NCBI RefSeq assembly: GCF_021538895.1
Contig: NZ_JADDRL010000029.1
Coordinates: 1 to 64,000, forward strand
Source: Streptomyces olivochromogenes
GTDB taxonomy: Bacteria > Actinomycetota > Actinomycetes > Streptomycetales > Streptomycetaceae
Direction: 5' to 3'
DNA: 64,000 nt
Below the pieces are notes generated by a model. It did no database searches. It was not told where the DNA came from and saw nothing but the letters and a program-made list of their open reading frames with translations. Made by a program: the position numbers and the translations under genes. Each line of letters starts with the position of its first letter. Position 1 is the first letter of the stretch. Shown here one piece after another: positions 32,913 through 42,012 of the stretch.

Positions 32913-35452
32913 GGGGCCTGCCTTTCCGGTTGTGCGGGGGTGAGCTGTACGGGACGCGATCCTGCCGCGCGCAGGCTGAGGACCATCGTGAGGCCGCCGC
33001 CGGGCGTGTCCTCGGCGTTGAGGGTGCCGCCCATGGCCTCGGCGAAGCCCCGGGCGACCGCGAGGCCGAGGCCGACGCCGGCGCCGCGCGGGGAGTCGCC
33101 GTAGCGCTGGAAGGGCTCGAAGATGCGGTCCTTGGCGTCGTCCGGGACGCCCGGCCCCTGGTCCACGACGCGCACCTCGACCCGGTCGGCGATGGCGCTG
33201 CCGGCGACCAGCACGCGCCGGTGCTCCGGGCTGTACTTGACCGCGTTCTCCACCAGGTTGGCCACCGACCGCTCCAGCAGGCCGGGGTCGACGGCGACCA
33301 TCGGCAGGCTCTCGGGGATGTCCAGGTCCACGCTGTCCTCGGGCACCCCGCCCAGGGCCATGGGGACCACCTCGTCGACGTCGATCTCCCGGATGAGCGG
33401 GGTGACGGTGCCGGTCTGCAGGCGGGACATGTCGAGCAGGTTGCCGACCAGGTGGTCGAGGCGGTCGGCGCCCTCCTCGATGCCCTCCAGGAGCTCGGCC
33501 CGGTCCTCCTCGGACCATTCGACGTCGTCGGAGCGCAGCGAGGTGACCGCCGCCTTGATCCCGGCGAGCGGGGTGCGCAGGTCGTGGCTGACGGCGGCCA
33601 GCAGCGCGGTACGGATGCGGTTGCCCTCGGCGAGCTCCTTGGCCTGGTCGGCCTCCTCCTGGAGGCGCCTGCGGTCCAGGACGACGGCGGCCTGGGCGGC
33701 GAAGGCGGCCAGCACCCGGCGGTCCTCGGCGGGCAGCACCCGGCCCGTCAGCGCGAGCGCCAGGTGGTCCCCGACCGGCACGTCGACGTCGGCGGCCTCG
33801 GGCCGGTCCAGCGGAGGCCCGAACCCGGCGCGACCGACGCAGGTCCACGGCTCGACCTCGCCGGCCCGTTCCAGCATGGCCGCCGACTCCATGCCGAAGG
33901 TCTCCCGGACCCGCTCGAGCAGCTCCTCCAGGCTGGTCTCGCCGCGCAGGACGTTGCCGGCGAGGAACGAGAGGATCTCCGACTCGGCGCGCAGCCGGGC
34001 GGCCTGGTGGGTGCGCCGGGCCGCGAGGTCCACCACGGAGGCCACGGACACCGCGACCCCGACGAAGATCACGATGGCGACGATGTTCTTGGGGTCGGCG
34101 ATCGTCAGCCGGTGCAGTGGCGGGGTGTAGAAGTAGTTCAGCAGCAGCGATCCGAAGGCCGCCGAGGCCAGCGCCGGGAAGAGCCCGCCGAGCAGGGCCG
34201 CCGCGACCGTGACGGCCAGGAACAGCAGCATGTCGTTGGCGAGGCCGAGGTCGACGGTGTTCAGCAGCAGCGCCAGGACCACCGGGCCGGCCAGGCCGAC
34301 CAGCCAGCCCCAGATGATCCGGGCGCGGCCGAGCCGCGCGCCCCGCCCCACGGGCAGTCCGCGCCCCTTGGCGACCTCTTCGTGGGTGACGATGTGCACG
34401 TCGAGGTCGGGCCCCGACTCCCGGGCGACGGTGGCGCCGACGCCGGGCCCGAAGACGTACTGCCACGCCTTGCGCCGCGAGGAGCCGAGGACGATCTGGG
34501 TGGCGTTGACGCCGCGCGCGAAGTCGAGGAGGGCGGCGGGTATGTCGTCGCCGACGACGTGGTGGAAGGTGCCGCCCAGATCCTCGACGAGGGTGCGCTG
34601 GACGGCGAGTTCCTTCGGGGAGGCGGAGGTCAGGCCGTCGGTGCGGGCTATGTAGACGGCGAGCACCTCGCCGCCGGCGCCCTTCTCGGCGAGGCGGGCG
34701 GCCCGCCGTATCAGCGTCCGGCCCTCCGGGCCGCCGGTCAGACCGACCACGATCCGCTCGCGCGAACCCCAGATGGCCGAGACCCGGTGCTCACTGCGGT
34801 AGGCCTTCAGGTACTCGTCGACGCGGTCGGCCACCCACAGCAGCGCCAGCTCGCGCAGGGCGGTGAGGTTGCCGGGCCGGAAGTAGTTGGAGAGAGCGGC
34901 GTCGACCTTGTCGGGCTTGTAGATGTTGCCGTGGGCCATGCGCCGGCGCAGCGCCTGTGGCGACATGTCGACCAGCTCTATCTGGTCCGCACGGCGTACG
35001 ACCTCGTCCGGGACGGTCTCCTGCTGGCGCACCCCGGTGATCGACTCGACGACGTCACCCAGCGACTCCAGGTGCTGGATGTTGACGGTCGAGATCACGT
35101 CGATCCCGGCCGCCAGCAGCTCCTCCACGTCCTGCCAGCGCTTGGCGTTGCGGGAACCGGGGATGTTCGTGTGGGCGAGTTCGTCCACGAGGGCGACGGC
35201 CGGGGCCCGGAGCAGTACGGCGTCCACGTCCATCTCGGTGAAGACGGCGCCGCGGTACTCCAGGTCCTTGCGCGCGATCCGCTCCAGGCCGTGCAGCATC
35301 ACCTCGGTGCGCGGCCGGTCGTGGTGCTCCACGAAGGCCACCACGCAGTCGGTGCCCCGCTCCACTCGGCGGTGCGCCTCGGACAGCATCGCGTAGGTCT
35401 TGCCCACACCCGGTGCCGCACCGACGTAGATCCGAAGCTTGCCGCGTGCCAT
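32909..35452 (-). CDS. kdpD: KdpD osmosensitive K+ sensor histidine kinase
   Basis: 847 aa, ATG 35452. The N-terminal KdpD domain has Walker A GAAPGVGKT, DELAHTNIPGSRN and the USP-like part (VVGLTGGPEGRTLIRRAARLA; VLGSSRR). Four closely spaced transmembrane helices lie around 385-480, then a GAF-like region, H-box VSHDLRTPLAG, N-box NLVENAVKYS and G-boxes DQGPGVPDD / GVGLGLAVARG. It is full length. Autophosphorylation and transfer to KdpE are expected. Kinase and regulator are coupled; proximity to the TrkA/KimA-like genes gives a regional potassium theme. Confidence 0.94.
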   Translation of the reverse strand: MARGKLRIYVGAAPGVGKTYAMLSEAHRRVERGTDCVVAFVEHHDRPRTEVMLHGLERIARKDLEYRGAVFTEMDVDAVLLRAPAVALVDELAHTNIPGSRNAKRWQDVEELLAAGIDVISTVNIQHLESLGDVVESITGVRQQETVPDEVVRRADQIELVDMSPQALRRRMAHGNIYKPDKVDAALSNYFRPGNLTALRELALLWVADRVDEYLKAYRSEHRVSAIWGSRERIVVGLTGGPEGRTLIRRAARLAEKGAGGEVLAVYIARTDGLTSASPKELAVQRTLVEDLGGTFHHVVGDDIPAALLDFARGVNATQIVLGSSRRKAWQYVFGPGVGATVARESGPDLDVHIVTHEEVAKGRGLPVGRGARLGRARIIWGWLVGLAGPVVLALLLNTVDLGLANDMLLFLAVTVAAALLGGLFPALASAAFGSLLLNYFYTPPLHRLTIADPKNIVAIVIFVGVAVSVASVVDLAARRTHQAARLRAESEILSFLAGNVLRGETSLEELLERVRETFGMESAAMLERAGEVEPWTCVGRAGFGPPLDRPEAADVDVPVGDHLALALTGRVLPAEDRRVLAAFAAQAAVVLDRRRLQEEADQAKELAEGNRIRTALLAAVSHDLRTPLAGIKAAVTSLRSDDVEWSEEDRAELLEGIEEGADRLDHLVGNLLDMSRLQTGTVTPLIREIDVDEVVPMALGGVPEDSVDLDIPESLPMVAVDPGLLERSVANLVENAVKYSPEHRRVLVAGSAIADRVEVRVVDQGPGVPDDAKDRIFEPFQRYGDSPRGAGVGLGLAVARGFAEAMGGTLNAEDTPGGGLTMVLSLRAAGSRPVQLTPAQPERQAP

Positions 35453-35589
35453 GGCCCCATTGTCTTCCCGTAACTGCTGCGTACGCAGCGTCGACCTTAC
35501 GGCCAACAATCTCGGCAAATGGGGCGCGGGGTCCGGCAGCGGGCATCTTTGACACAACCCTGATGGGGCGCCCGGCGGCGTGCCGGGGC

Positions 35590-36282
35590 TCAGTGCTCGG
35601 CGATCTCCCCGTCGCTCAGCTCCAGCACCCGGTCGGCCAGGTCGAGCAGGGTCGCGTCGTGCGTGGCGACCAGCGCGGTGACCTGTTCGCTGTGGACGAC
35701 GGCGCGCAGCAGCTCCATCACGGCGTGCCCGGTCTCCGCGTCGAGCTGGCCGGTCGGTTCGTCGGCGATGAGCAGCGCGGGGCGGTTGGCGAGGGCGCGG
35801 GCGATGGCGACGCGCTGCTGCTGGCCGCCGGACAGCTCGCCCGGCCGCTGGGCCGTGTGGTCGGCGAGGCCCACCAGGGAGAGCAGCAGCTCGACGCGCT
35901 CCTCGCGCTCGCGCGGGTCGGCCCGGCGCAGCCGCAGCGGTACGCCGACGTTCTCGGCGGCCGTGAGGATCGGGATGAGCCCGAAGGACTGGAAGACGAA
36001 GCCGATCCGGTCCCGGCGCAGCTCCAGCAGGCCGTTCTCGCCGAGCTCCGCGAGCTCCCTGCCCTCGACGGCGACCTTCCCCCGATCGGGTCTGTCGAGT
36101 CCGCCGACGATGTTCAGGAGCGTGGTCTTGCCGGATCCCGAGCGCCCCTTGAGGGCGACGAGCTCGCCGCGCGGGACCTCGAAGGACACTCCGCGCAGCG
36201 CGTGCACGGCGGCGGCTCCGTGGCCGTACGACTTGTGGACGTTCTCGACGCGCACCATGGTCTCGGTGACCACTCGACTCAT
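35590..36282 (-). CDS. ABC transporter ATP-binding protein (LolD/MacB type)
   Basis: 230 aa, ATG 36282 with GGGGGAGG just upstream. Walker A GRSGSGKTT, Q-loop FVFQSFGLIP, signature LSGGQQQR, Walker B LLIADEPTGQLD, H-loop VATHD. The LolD/MacB-like signature implies a partner FtsX-type permease, but none is encoded next to it, so it is an orphan ATPase or works with a permease elsewhere. It is separated from kdpD by 137 nt. Confidence 0.9.
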   Translation of the reverse strand: MSRVVTETMVRVENVHKSYGHGAAAVHALRGVSFEVPRGELVALKGRSGSGKTTLLNIVGGLDRPDRGKVAVEGRELAELGENGLLELRRDRIGFVFQSFGLIPILTAAENVGVPLRLRRADPREREERVELLLSLVGLADHTAQRPGELSGGQQQRVAIARALANRPALLIADEPTGQLDAETGHAVMELLRAVVHSEQVTALVATHDATLLDLADRVLELSDGEIAEH

Positions 36283-36341
36283 GACGCCTCCCCCGTGGAC
36301 CGGGCGCCAGTATCGCGAGCGGCGCCCGGTCGGGCAACGGG

Positions 36342-37553
36342 TCAGCCCGGGTTGTCGCCGTGGGTGAGGGTCTCCCAGGCGACGAAGAGGTTGTTGCTGC
36401 CGGCGGGGCGGTTGTTCCGGGTCAGCGTCTGGGTGTTGCTCATGGCGATGCCCAGGCGGTTGTGCAGGGCGTTGTAGCCGACCTCCGTGACCGGTCCGAG
36501 GCCGAGCTTGAGCGAGCCGCCGCACAGCCAGCTCGGGACGGCGGTGCCGAGCTGGTACTTCGACTGGAAGCCGAGGGCCTGCCGCAGCCGTTCCCCGACG
36601 TCCGTGCCGTACAGATCCTGCCCCTGGATCCGGCTGGTCTCGGCGACGTGCGAGATCGCGGAGATGCCGTACCCCGTGTGCGTGAAGTCCCGGCAGGTCT
36701 CCTGGGTGAGCCCGGTGACGAAGGTCGACTGGCCCTGCCAGTAGGAGACGATCTTGGCGGTGGTGTCCAGGTGCTGGCTGGGCACGGTCTTCGGCACGGA
36801 GCCGTCGGAGGCGAGGTAGACGTAGGCGGCCGCGCGGGTGCGGAACTTCGCCATGGCCGTGTCGTACGACGCCTTGTCCTCCAGGAAGACGGAGATGCCG
36901 ACGGCGGCCTCCATCATCGACAACTCCCAGTTGCCGTTGGAATTGGAGCCCTTGATGACCACCGGCAGGTAGACGTTGCGGAGCATGGTCGCGAAGCGGC
37001 CGGAGTTGGCCCAGCTCCCGGTGTACGTGTACTTGATGATCTCGGCGGCCCGGGGCCAGGAGGAGCCCGCCCAGCCGGTCTGCAGGGGCGCGTTGGAGTT
37101 GGTGTGGCTGGTGATCGTGGCCGACCAGGCGTCCATGAGCTGGATGGCCTTCTGCGCGTAGCGCGCGTCCCGGGTGACGTACCAGGCGAGGGCGTCGGTG
37201 TAGGCGGCGATCGCGTCCTCGCGCTCGTCGGTGCAGCCATAGTCGGGATTCGAGTACGAGCCGCACTCGACCGTCGCCCTGGGCTTCGGGGTGCGGTTCA
37301 GATCGGCGTACCTGCTCGCCATCATCTGGTCGTAGGCGCCCTTCCAGGGCTGCGCGCCGGCCAGGACCTTGCCGCGGGCGAAGTCCAGCTGCCCCTTGGA
37401 GACGGTGACTCCGGGGTGGACGAAGGCGGTGGGTGCGGCCTCGGAGCGGTCGGCGGCCGGCCAGGCGAGCAGGCCGGCCACGAGGGCGCCGACGGCGGCG
37501 AGGAAGAGGGCGGGACGTGCTCGGTGGCGGTGTCGGGTGGGGGCGTCTGACAT
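36342..37553 (-). CDS. Secreted alginate lyase-family protein
   Basis: 403 aa. A Sec signal peptide (Arg-rich start, ALFLAAVGALVAGLLAWPA, cleavage likely after ..SEAAP) precedes an all-helical (alpha/alpha toroid) domain with WSATITSHTNSNAPLQTGW, a family-like SSWPRAAEI and GNWELSMMEA. This fits the alginate_lyase Pfam family found in PL5-type and many uncharacterised actinobacterial exoenzymes, which cleave uronic-acid polymers. Upstream lie TGGTCC repeats resembling DasR sites (37605-37630), suggesting control by aminosugar availability. Confidence 0.83.
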   Translation of the reverse strand: MSDAPTRHRHRARPALFLAAVGALVAGLLAWPAADRSEAAPTAFVHPGVTVSKGQLDFARGKVLAGAQPWKGAYDQMMASRYADLNRTPKPRATVECGSYSNPDYGCTDEREDAIAAYTDALAWYVTRDARYAQKAIQLMDAWSATITSHTNSNAPLQTGWAGSSWPRAAEIIKYTYTGSWANSGRFATMLRNVYLPVVIKGSNSNGNWELSMMEAAVGISVFLEDKASYDTAMAKFRTRAAAYVYLASDGSVPKTVPSQHLDTTAKIVSYWQGQSTFVTGLTQETCRDFTHTGYGISAISHVAETSRIQGQDLYGTDVGERLRQALGFQSKYQLGTAVPSWLCGGSLKLGLGPVTEVGYNALHNRLGIAMSNTQTLTRNNRPAGSNNLFVAWETLTHGDNPG

Positions 37554-37604
37554 GGCAGTCCGTTCCTGTATGTGAACGACGCTTGGGTTTCTGAACGCGC
37601 ACGC

Positions 37605-37630
37605 TGGTCCGGACCATAGGTATGGACCAG
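37605..37630. promoter_or_regulatory. DasR-like (dre-like) repeats upstream of the alginate lyase gene
   Basis: TGGTCCGGACCA (37605-37616) is a perfect palindrome two bases off the dre core TGGTCTAGACCA. A second half-site GGACCAG follows at 37624-37630, giving two TGGTCC direct repeats on the lyase strand, a pattern also seen before Streptomyces chitinase genes. Binding is inferred from similarity only. Confidence 0.45.
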
Positions 37631-37697
37631 ACTTCCGTCAAGAGGTGAACAAAGACGGCGCACTCAGCCCCGGCACAACAGGGCACAAGGCACGACA

Positions 37698-37727
37698 AAG
37701 GGCCGCACCGGCGAGGGTGCGGCCCTT
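37698..37727 (-). terminator. Intrinsic terminator after the DUF3710 gene
   Basis: AAGGGCCGCACC / GGTGCGGCCCTT, a perfect 12-bp stem with a 6-nt loop, lies 19 nt past the DUF3710 stop and is followed on that strand by TTTGTCGT. Confidence 0.85.
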
Positions 37728-37746
37728 CTCGTGTATGCCTGTGCCG

Positions 37747-38517
37747 TTACCGGACCTCGGTGATCTCCGGTCCGCGCTGCAGCTGACCCATGCCGCCGGA
37801 GAAGCGGGAACCGCCCTCCTCCTGCTGTACGCCCTCGGGGACCATCTGGGCGTCGTTCGGCAGCTTCAGGACGATCGGGTCGCGGGGCGCCATCGGGCCC
37901 TCACCGCGCACGACGACCGTGTCCCGGAAGATCTGCTCCAGAAGCCCGGCCGCCTGCGGCTGCACCGCGCCCTGGCCCGAGATCACACCGCGCAGGAACC
38001 AGCGCGGGCCGTCCACACCGACGAACCGCACGACCTGGAAGCCGCCCGTGCCGTCCGGCAGCTGTACCGGCACCTGGGCGCGCAGCTCCCAGCCCAGCGG
38101 ACCCTCGACCTCGTCGATGATGCCGCCCTGCTGGGTGATGCCGCTCCCGATCTCCTCGCGCACCTCGCCCCAGATGCCCTCGCGCTTGGGCGCGGCGAAG
38201 GCCTGCAGCTGGATGGCGCTGTCGCGCAGCACGACGGTCGCCGCGACGATCGCGTCGCCCGCGACCTCGACCCGCAGCTCCATGCCGTCGACGCCCGGCA
38301 CGAACAGACCGCCGAGATCGACGCGACCCTCGGCCGGATCGCGCACCTCGGTGCTGTCCCAGGGCCCGTCGGGCCGCGGCTCGGGCTCCAGCCGGACGCG
38401 CTCGCGCTCGGCCTCTTCCACTTCCTCGTCCGCCTCGGTGTCGACGCTGTCGACGACCTGCTCGGCCTCGCCGGCCGCGTCCTCGGCGGCACCCTTCTTG
38501 TTGCGACGTCCGAACAC
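37747..38517 (-). CDS. DUF3710 family protein
   Basis: 256 aa, GTG 38517 with AAGGA about 8 nt upstream, beginning 1 nt after the dUTPase stop. It has an acidic low-complexity N-terminus (residues 10-50), then a beta-rich domain (DGMELRVEVAGDAIVAATV, GWELRAQVPVQLPDG, RWFLRGVISGQGA). The family is found next to dut across Streptomyces and has no assigned function. Being the last gene of the dut operon suggests a link to nucleotide or DNA metabolism. Confidence 0.87.
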   Translation of the reverse strand: MFGRRNKKGAAEDAAGEAEQVVDSVDTEADEEVEEAERERVRLEPEPRPDGPWDSTEVRDPAEGRVDLGGLFVPGVDGMELRVEVAGDAIVAATVVLRDSAIQLQAFAAPKREGIWGEVREEIGSGITQQGGIIDEVEGPLGWELRAQVPVQLPDGTGGFQVVRFVGVDGPRWFLRGVISGQGAVQPQAAGLLEQIFRDTVVVRGEGPMAPRDPIVLKLPNDAQMVPEGVQQEEGGSRFSGGMGQLQRGPEITEVR

Positions 38518-38518
38518 G

Positions 38519-39133
38519 TCACTGTCCTTCCCGGTCGGATACGACCGAAGCGTATCGATTCCCACCCGTCTGGCCGCCCTCGGCGACCTGACCGCTTGTG
38601 CCGCTCTCGTCGCCCACCGCGGCGTGGCCACCGGTGGACCCGAAGCCCCCCTCGGCCCGCGCCGAGTCGGGAAGTTCCGCCACCTCCTGGAAGCGGACCC
38701 TCTCGACCTGCTGGACGACCAGTTGGGCAATCCGGTCGAAGCGCTCGAACCGCACGGCCTCGCGCGGATCGAGATTCACCACGATCACCTTGATCTCCCC
38801 ACGGTACCCGGCATCAACCGTCCCTGGGGCATTCACCAGGGCGACACCACAGCGGGCGGCGAGACCGGATCGAGGGTGCACGAAGGCCGCGTACCCCTCC
38901 GGGAGGGCGATCGACACTCCCGTGGGCAGAACGGCCCGCTCACCGGGCTTGAGCTCGCACGCCTGGGTCGTCCGCAGATCGGCCCCCGCATCGCCGGGGT
39001 GCTCGTACGCAGGAAGCGGTACGTCGGGGTCGACACGTCGCATCAGCACGTTCAGGGGCTCGCGCCGGGCGAAGGGCGGGTACGGCACGGGGGTCGCCGG
39101 ATTCTCGGGGCTCACGGGGGACTCGGGGATCAC
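38519..39133 (-). CDS. dut: dUTP diphosphatase
   Basis: 204 aa. Trimeric dUTPase motifs in order: AGADLRT (motif 1), PRSGLAAR (2), GTVDAGYRGEIKV (3, catalytic Asp), RFDRIAQLVVQ (4) and the P-loop-like EGGFGSTGGH (5). GTG 39133 is chosen because GAGGTG lies 6 nt upstream and the GTGA overlaps the thioesterase stop. A later ATG (39043) lacks a ribosome site. It hydrolyses dUTP to dUMP and PPi, protecting DNA from uracil. A 35-residue Gly/Ser-rich tail follows motif 5. Confidence 0.95.
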   Translation of the reverse strand: MIPESPVSPENPATPVPYPPFARREPLNVLMRRVDPDVPLPAYEHPGDAGADLRTTQACELKPGERAVLPTGVSIALPEGYAAFVHPRSGLAARCGVALVNAPGTVDAGYRGEIKVIVVNLDPREAVRFERFDRIAQLVVQQVERVRFQEVAELPDSARAEGGFGSTGGHAAVGDESGTSGQVAEGGQTGGNRYASVVSDREGQ

Positions 39134-39714
39134 GGGTTCACCTCGAAGGCGCGGGCGCGGCGGATCTGGTCCGGGTCGCTCATCGCTGCCTGGATCTCCT
39201 CGTCGCGGCCGTTGTTGACGAAGTGGTCGACCTTGACCTCGATGAAGAGGGCGTCGGCGCGGACGGCGACGGGCCCGTCCGGACCGCCGATCCGGCCGGT
39301 GGCCGTGGAGTAGATCTTCCGCCCGGCGACCGCGGTCACCTCGGCCTCCAGGTGCAGGGTGGTCCCCACCGGTACGGGCCGCAGGTAGTCGGTCTCCAGC
39401 CGCCCGGTGACGGCGACGGTCCGCAGCAGCCAGTTCAGCGAGCCGACGGTCTCGTCGAGCGCGGTGGCCAGCACCCCGCCGTGCGCGAGGCCCGGAGCGC
39501 CCTGGTGGGCGGGCTGCACGGTGAACTCGGCCGTGAGGGAGACCCCCTCGCCGGCCCGCGCCTCCAGAAGCAGCCCGTGCGCCTGCTCGCGACCGCACCC
39601 GAAACAGTGCGCGTAGTGCGAGCCGAGGAGCTCACCGGGCGCGGGAGCGTCGGGGTGCCGCACCGGTGTCACGGCGTCGGCGGGAGGCTGAAGAGCTGCG
39701 GAACTACGACTCAC
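39130..39714 (-). CDS. Hotdog-fold (PaaI-like) thioesterase
   Basis: 194 aa, GTG 39714. The hotdog core is HGGVLATALDETVGSLNW with the catalytic acidic residue on the central helix, followed by TGRLETDYLRPVPVGTTLHLEAEV. A short motif HCFGCGREQAHGL before it is common in actinobacterial members and may bind metal. It is the first gene of a dut-DUF3710 operon and overlaps dut by 4 nt. The acyl-CoA substrate is unknown. Confidence 0.87.
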   Translation of the reverse strand: MSRSSAALQPPADAVTPVRHPDAPAPGELLGSHYAHCFGCGREQAHGLLLEARAGEGVSLTAEFTVQPAHQGAPGLAHGGVLATALDETVGSLNWLLRTVAVTGRLETDYLRPVPVGTTLHLEAEVTAVAGRKIYSTATGRIGGPDGPVAVRADALFIEVKVDHFVNNGRDEEIQAAMSDPDQIRRARAFEVNP

Positions 39715-39772
39715 AGGCGCAGACCTTACCCGCGCGTCGGCGGTATCCCGACACCGTGCCAAGCTTGGCCGC

Positions 39773-40252
39773 ATGCAGCTCTCCGCCACCCCGTACGAAG
39801 AACGCCTCACCGCCCCTCGCTCCTGGTGGCTGATCAGCTTCCTGATCGGGGTCTCCCTGGCCCTGATCCTGCTGCCGTTCGGCACGCTCCCCATGCTGGG
39901 CGGCCTGGTCGGCGGCACGGCGGCCGCGGCGGTGGTCGGCAGCTCGTACGGCTCCCCGCGCATCCGCGTCGTGGGCGACTCCCTGATCGCGGGCGAGGCG
40001 AAGATCCCGGTGTCGGCCCTGGGCGAGTGGGAGATCCTGGACGCCGAGGAGGCGCGCGCCTGGCGCACCTACAAGGCCGACACCCGCGCCTTCCTGCTCC
40101 TGCGCTCGTACATCCCGACGGCCCTGCGGGTCGAGGTCACCGACCCGGCCGACCCGACGCCGTACCTGTACCTGTCGACGCGGGACCCCCAGGGTCTGGC
40201 CGCGGCGATCGACGCGGCACGGGGCACCGCGGCGGAGCGGGACGAGCAGTAG
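39773..40252 (+). CDS. DUF3093 membrane protein
   Basis: 159 aa. Two transmembrane helices (WWLISFLIGVSLALILLPFG; LGGLVGGTAAAAVVG) precede a cytoplasmic beta domain (RIRVVGDSLIAGEAKIPVSAL...YLSTRDPQGLAAAI), the layout of DUF3093. It is divergent from the thioesterase-dut operon with only 58 nt between start codons, an arrangement that appears conserved near dut in Streptomyces. Function unknown. The ribosome site is weak; a CCAAGCTTGG palindrome lies there. Confidence 0.87.
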   Translation: MQLSATPYEERLTAPRSWWLISFLIGVSLALILLPFGTLPMLGGLVGGTAAAAVVGSSYGSPRIRVVGDSLIAGEAKIPVSALGEWEILDAEEARAWRTYKADTRAFLLLRSYIPTALRVEVTDPADPTPYLYLSTRDPQGLAAAIDAARGTAAERDEQ

Positions 40253-40330
40253 GCACGGTCCGACCGGCAAGGGCGGCTCGACCGGTCGGAGCGGGCCCGG
40301 CCGACAGAGGCGTGGCTCGGCGGCGGGGCG

Positions 40331-41287
40331 TCAGTGGCCGAGGTCCTTGGTGATCTCGCCCAACGTCAGCGGATCCGCCGGCGGCTCCAGCGGGGGCAGC
40401 TCGGGCAGCTCGTCCCAGGGCACCTGGATCTTGCGGAGGTCCGCGCGGATGCGGGCCGCGAGCTTCTTGGTGTCGCGGCGGTTCATGACCGCGCCGACCG
40501 CGGCGCCGACCATGAACGGCATCAGGTTGGGCAGGTCGCGCACCGTGCGTTTCATGACCTGCTGGCGCAGTTCGTGGTGCATCCGGCCGCCGAAGGCGGT
40601 GATCGTCGACGGCTTGCGCACGTCGATCCCGCGCTCCCCCGACCAGGAGGACAGATACGCGGTGCTGCGGTCCTTGAGGGCGCCCGGCGGTCGTACGCCG
40701 TAGACCTCGTGGAGTTCGGCGATGAGCTTCAGCTCGATCGCCGCGACGCCGGTGATCTCCGCGGCCAGCTCGGTCGGCATCGCGGGCGGCACGGGCAGCA
40801 TCGCCGCCGCGCCGATCCCGGCACCGACCGTCGAGGTGGCGTTCGCGGCGCCCGCCACGAGCTTGTCGGCGAGTTCCTCGGGCCCGAGGCCCGGGAACTG
40901 CCTGCGCAGCGTGGCGAGGTCACGTACGGCGATACGCGGGGCGATATCGATGATCCGGTCCGCGAGGTGGGCGAGAGCCGCCCGAGCGCGGCTACCGCCC
41001 TTGCGCAGGCCGTCCCGGGCCAAGTCCCGGGCCTTGCCCCCGATGACCACGGCCCTGTCCCGCGCCCGCGACTCCGGTCGAGCGGCGGGTGGCCCCTCGC
41101 CGCCGGCGACGGGCACGGGCAGCTCCGCCGACGCCGGGAGGTCAGCCCGGTCGGCCGGTTCGAGCGGGGCTCCCCTGCCGGATGAGCCCCGCTCGACCTC
41201 GCGCGCGCCGCGCGGGCCGTCGGACGGCCCCTGGTCCGCTCCCCGCAGGGGGAAGCGGCGCTTCCGGGGAGGGGTCGAGCCAGTCAC
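40331..41287 (-). CDS. EcsC-like hypothetical protein
   Basis: 318 aa. Residues 1-75 are a disordered, charged N-terminus. Residues ~95-270 contain amphipathic and hydrophobic helices: ATSTVGAGIGAAAMLPVPPAMP, AAIELKLIAELHEVYG, LPNLMPFMVGAAVGAVMNRRDT. These resemble the glycine-rich membrane-associated EcsC family. No catalytic motif is visible. It lies on the same strand as and 13 nt downstream of the DUF4193 gene. Confidence 0.7.
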   Translation of the reverse strand: MTGSTPPRKRRFPLRGADQGPSDGPRGAREVERGSSGRGAPLEPADRADLPASAELPVPVAGGEGPPAARPESRARDRAVVIGGKARDLARDGLRKGGSRARAALAHLADRIIDIAPRIAVRDLATLRRQFPGLGPEELADKLVAGAANATSTVGAGIGAAAMLPVPPAMPTELAAEITGVAAIELKLIAELHEVYGVRPPGALKDRSTAYLSSWSGERGIDVRKPSTITAFGGRMHHELRQQVMKRTVRDLPNLMPFMVGAAVGAVMNRRDTKKLAARIRADLRKIQVPWDELPELPPLEPPADPLTLGEITKDLGH

Positions 41288-41300
41288 GGCCGACCCGTCC

Positions 41301-41597
41301 TCAGTCGCAGTCGCGGCAGATCGGCTGACCGTTCTTCTCGCGGGCCAGCTGGCTGCGGTGGTGGACCAGGAAGCAGCTCATGCAGGTGAACTCGTCCTGC
41401 TGCTTCGGCAGCACCCGGACGGCCAGCTCCTCGTTCGAGAGGTCCGCACCGGGCAGTTCGAGTCCCTCGGCGGCCTCGAACTCGTCGACGTCCACCGCCG
41501 AGGTGGACTTGTCGTTGCGCCGGGCCTTCAGCTCTTCAAGGCTGTCCGAGTCGACGTCGTCATCGGTCTTGCGTGGAGTGTCGTAATCGGTTGCCAT
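41301..41597 (-). CDS. DUF4193 zinc-ribbon protein
   Basis: 98 aa, ATG 41597. The acidic N-terminal half is followed by a zinc ribbon: Cys pair TCMSC and C-terminal CRDCD, with FLVHHRSQLA between. This is the actinobacterial DUF4193 family, near-universal in the phylum, of unknown function. In S. coelicolor a member lies next to cutRS, as here. Confidence 0.9.
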   Translation of the reverse strand: MATDYDTPRKTDDDVDSDSLEELKARRNDKSTSAVDVDEFEAAEGLELPGADLSNEELAVRVLPKQQDEFTCMSCFLVHHRSQLAREKNGQPICRDCD

Positions 41598-42012
41598 GTC
41601 GCTCTCCCCCTCTGGGTGTCTGCGGTGTCTCCAGCGCACGTAACGCGTGAGAGGCCGGACTTGTGCCCGACCCGAGGCGGAGATTTTGCCTCACATCAAG
41701 GTCTGTTACTCAATCGACACCCAACCGGACTCCTCAAGAGTGATCGGCTTGGATGGCGATGGGGACCGTACACGGTCCGAATGCCGCACCTCAAAGGCGT
41801 CTCCACGAGTACTTCCCGTGATCAGGACCCCCGAAAACCCGGATTTTCCCGGCTTTCTACCAGGTCGCATGATCACGGAGAGTAGATGGCCGGAAAACCG
41901 CTCATGTGATCGATCACACACGGAGAGGCCCGCCGCGCCTCCTGAAAATTCAGCGCAAAGCGAACATCCCCGCGTGTGTCGCCGAATCGCCTGATTGCGG
42001 CTCTCACCCGAT
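41598..42012. other. Intergenic region between DUF4193 and cutS
   Basis: 415 nt, clearly lower in GC than the flanking genes. I find no ORF with a ribosome site. GATCGATC-type palindromes (TGTGATCGATCACA, 41906-41919) and a GACCGTACACGGTC inverted repeat (41764-41777) are the visible elements. The DUF4193 promoter should be in the left part. Confidence 0.5.

Noticed and set aside
41706..41921. 71-codon minus-strand frame upstream of DUF4193
   Set aside because: No Shine-Dalgarno sequence and atypical codon use; the region looks like promoter DNA.
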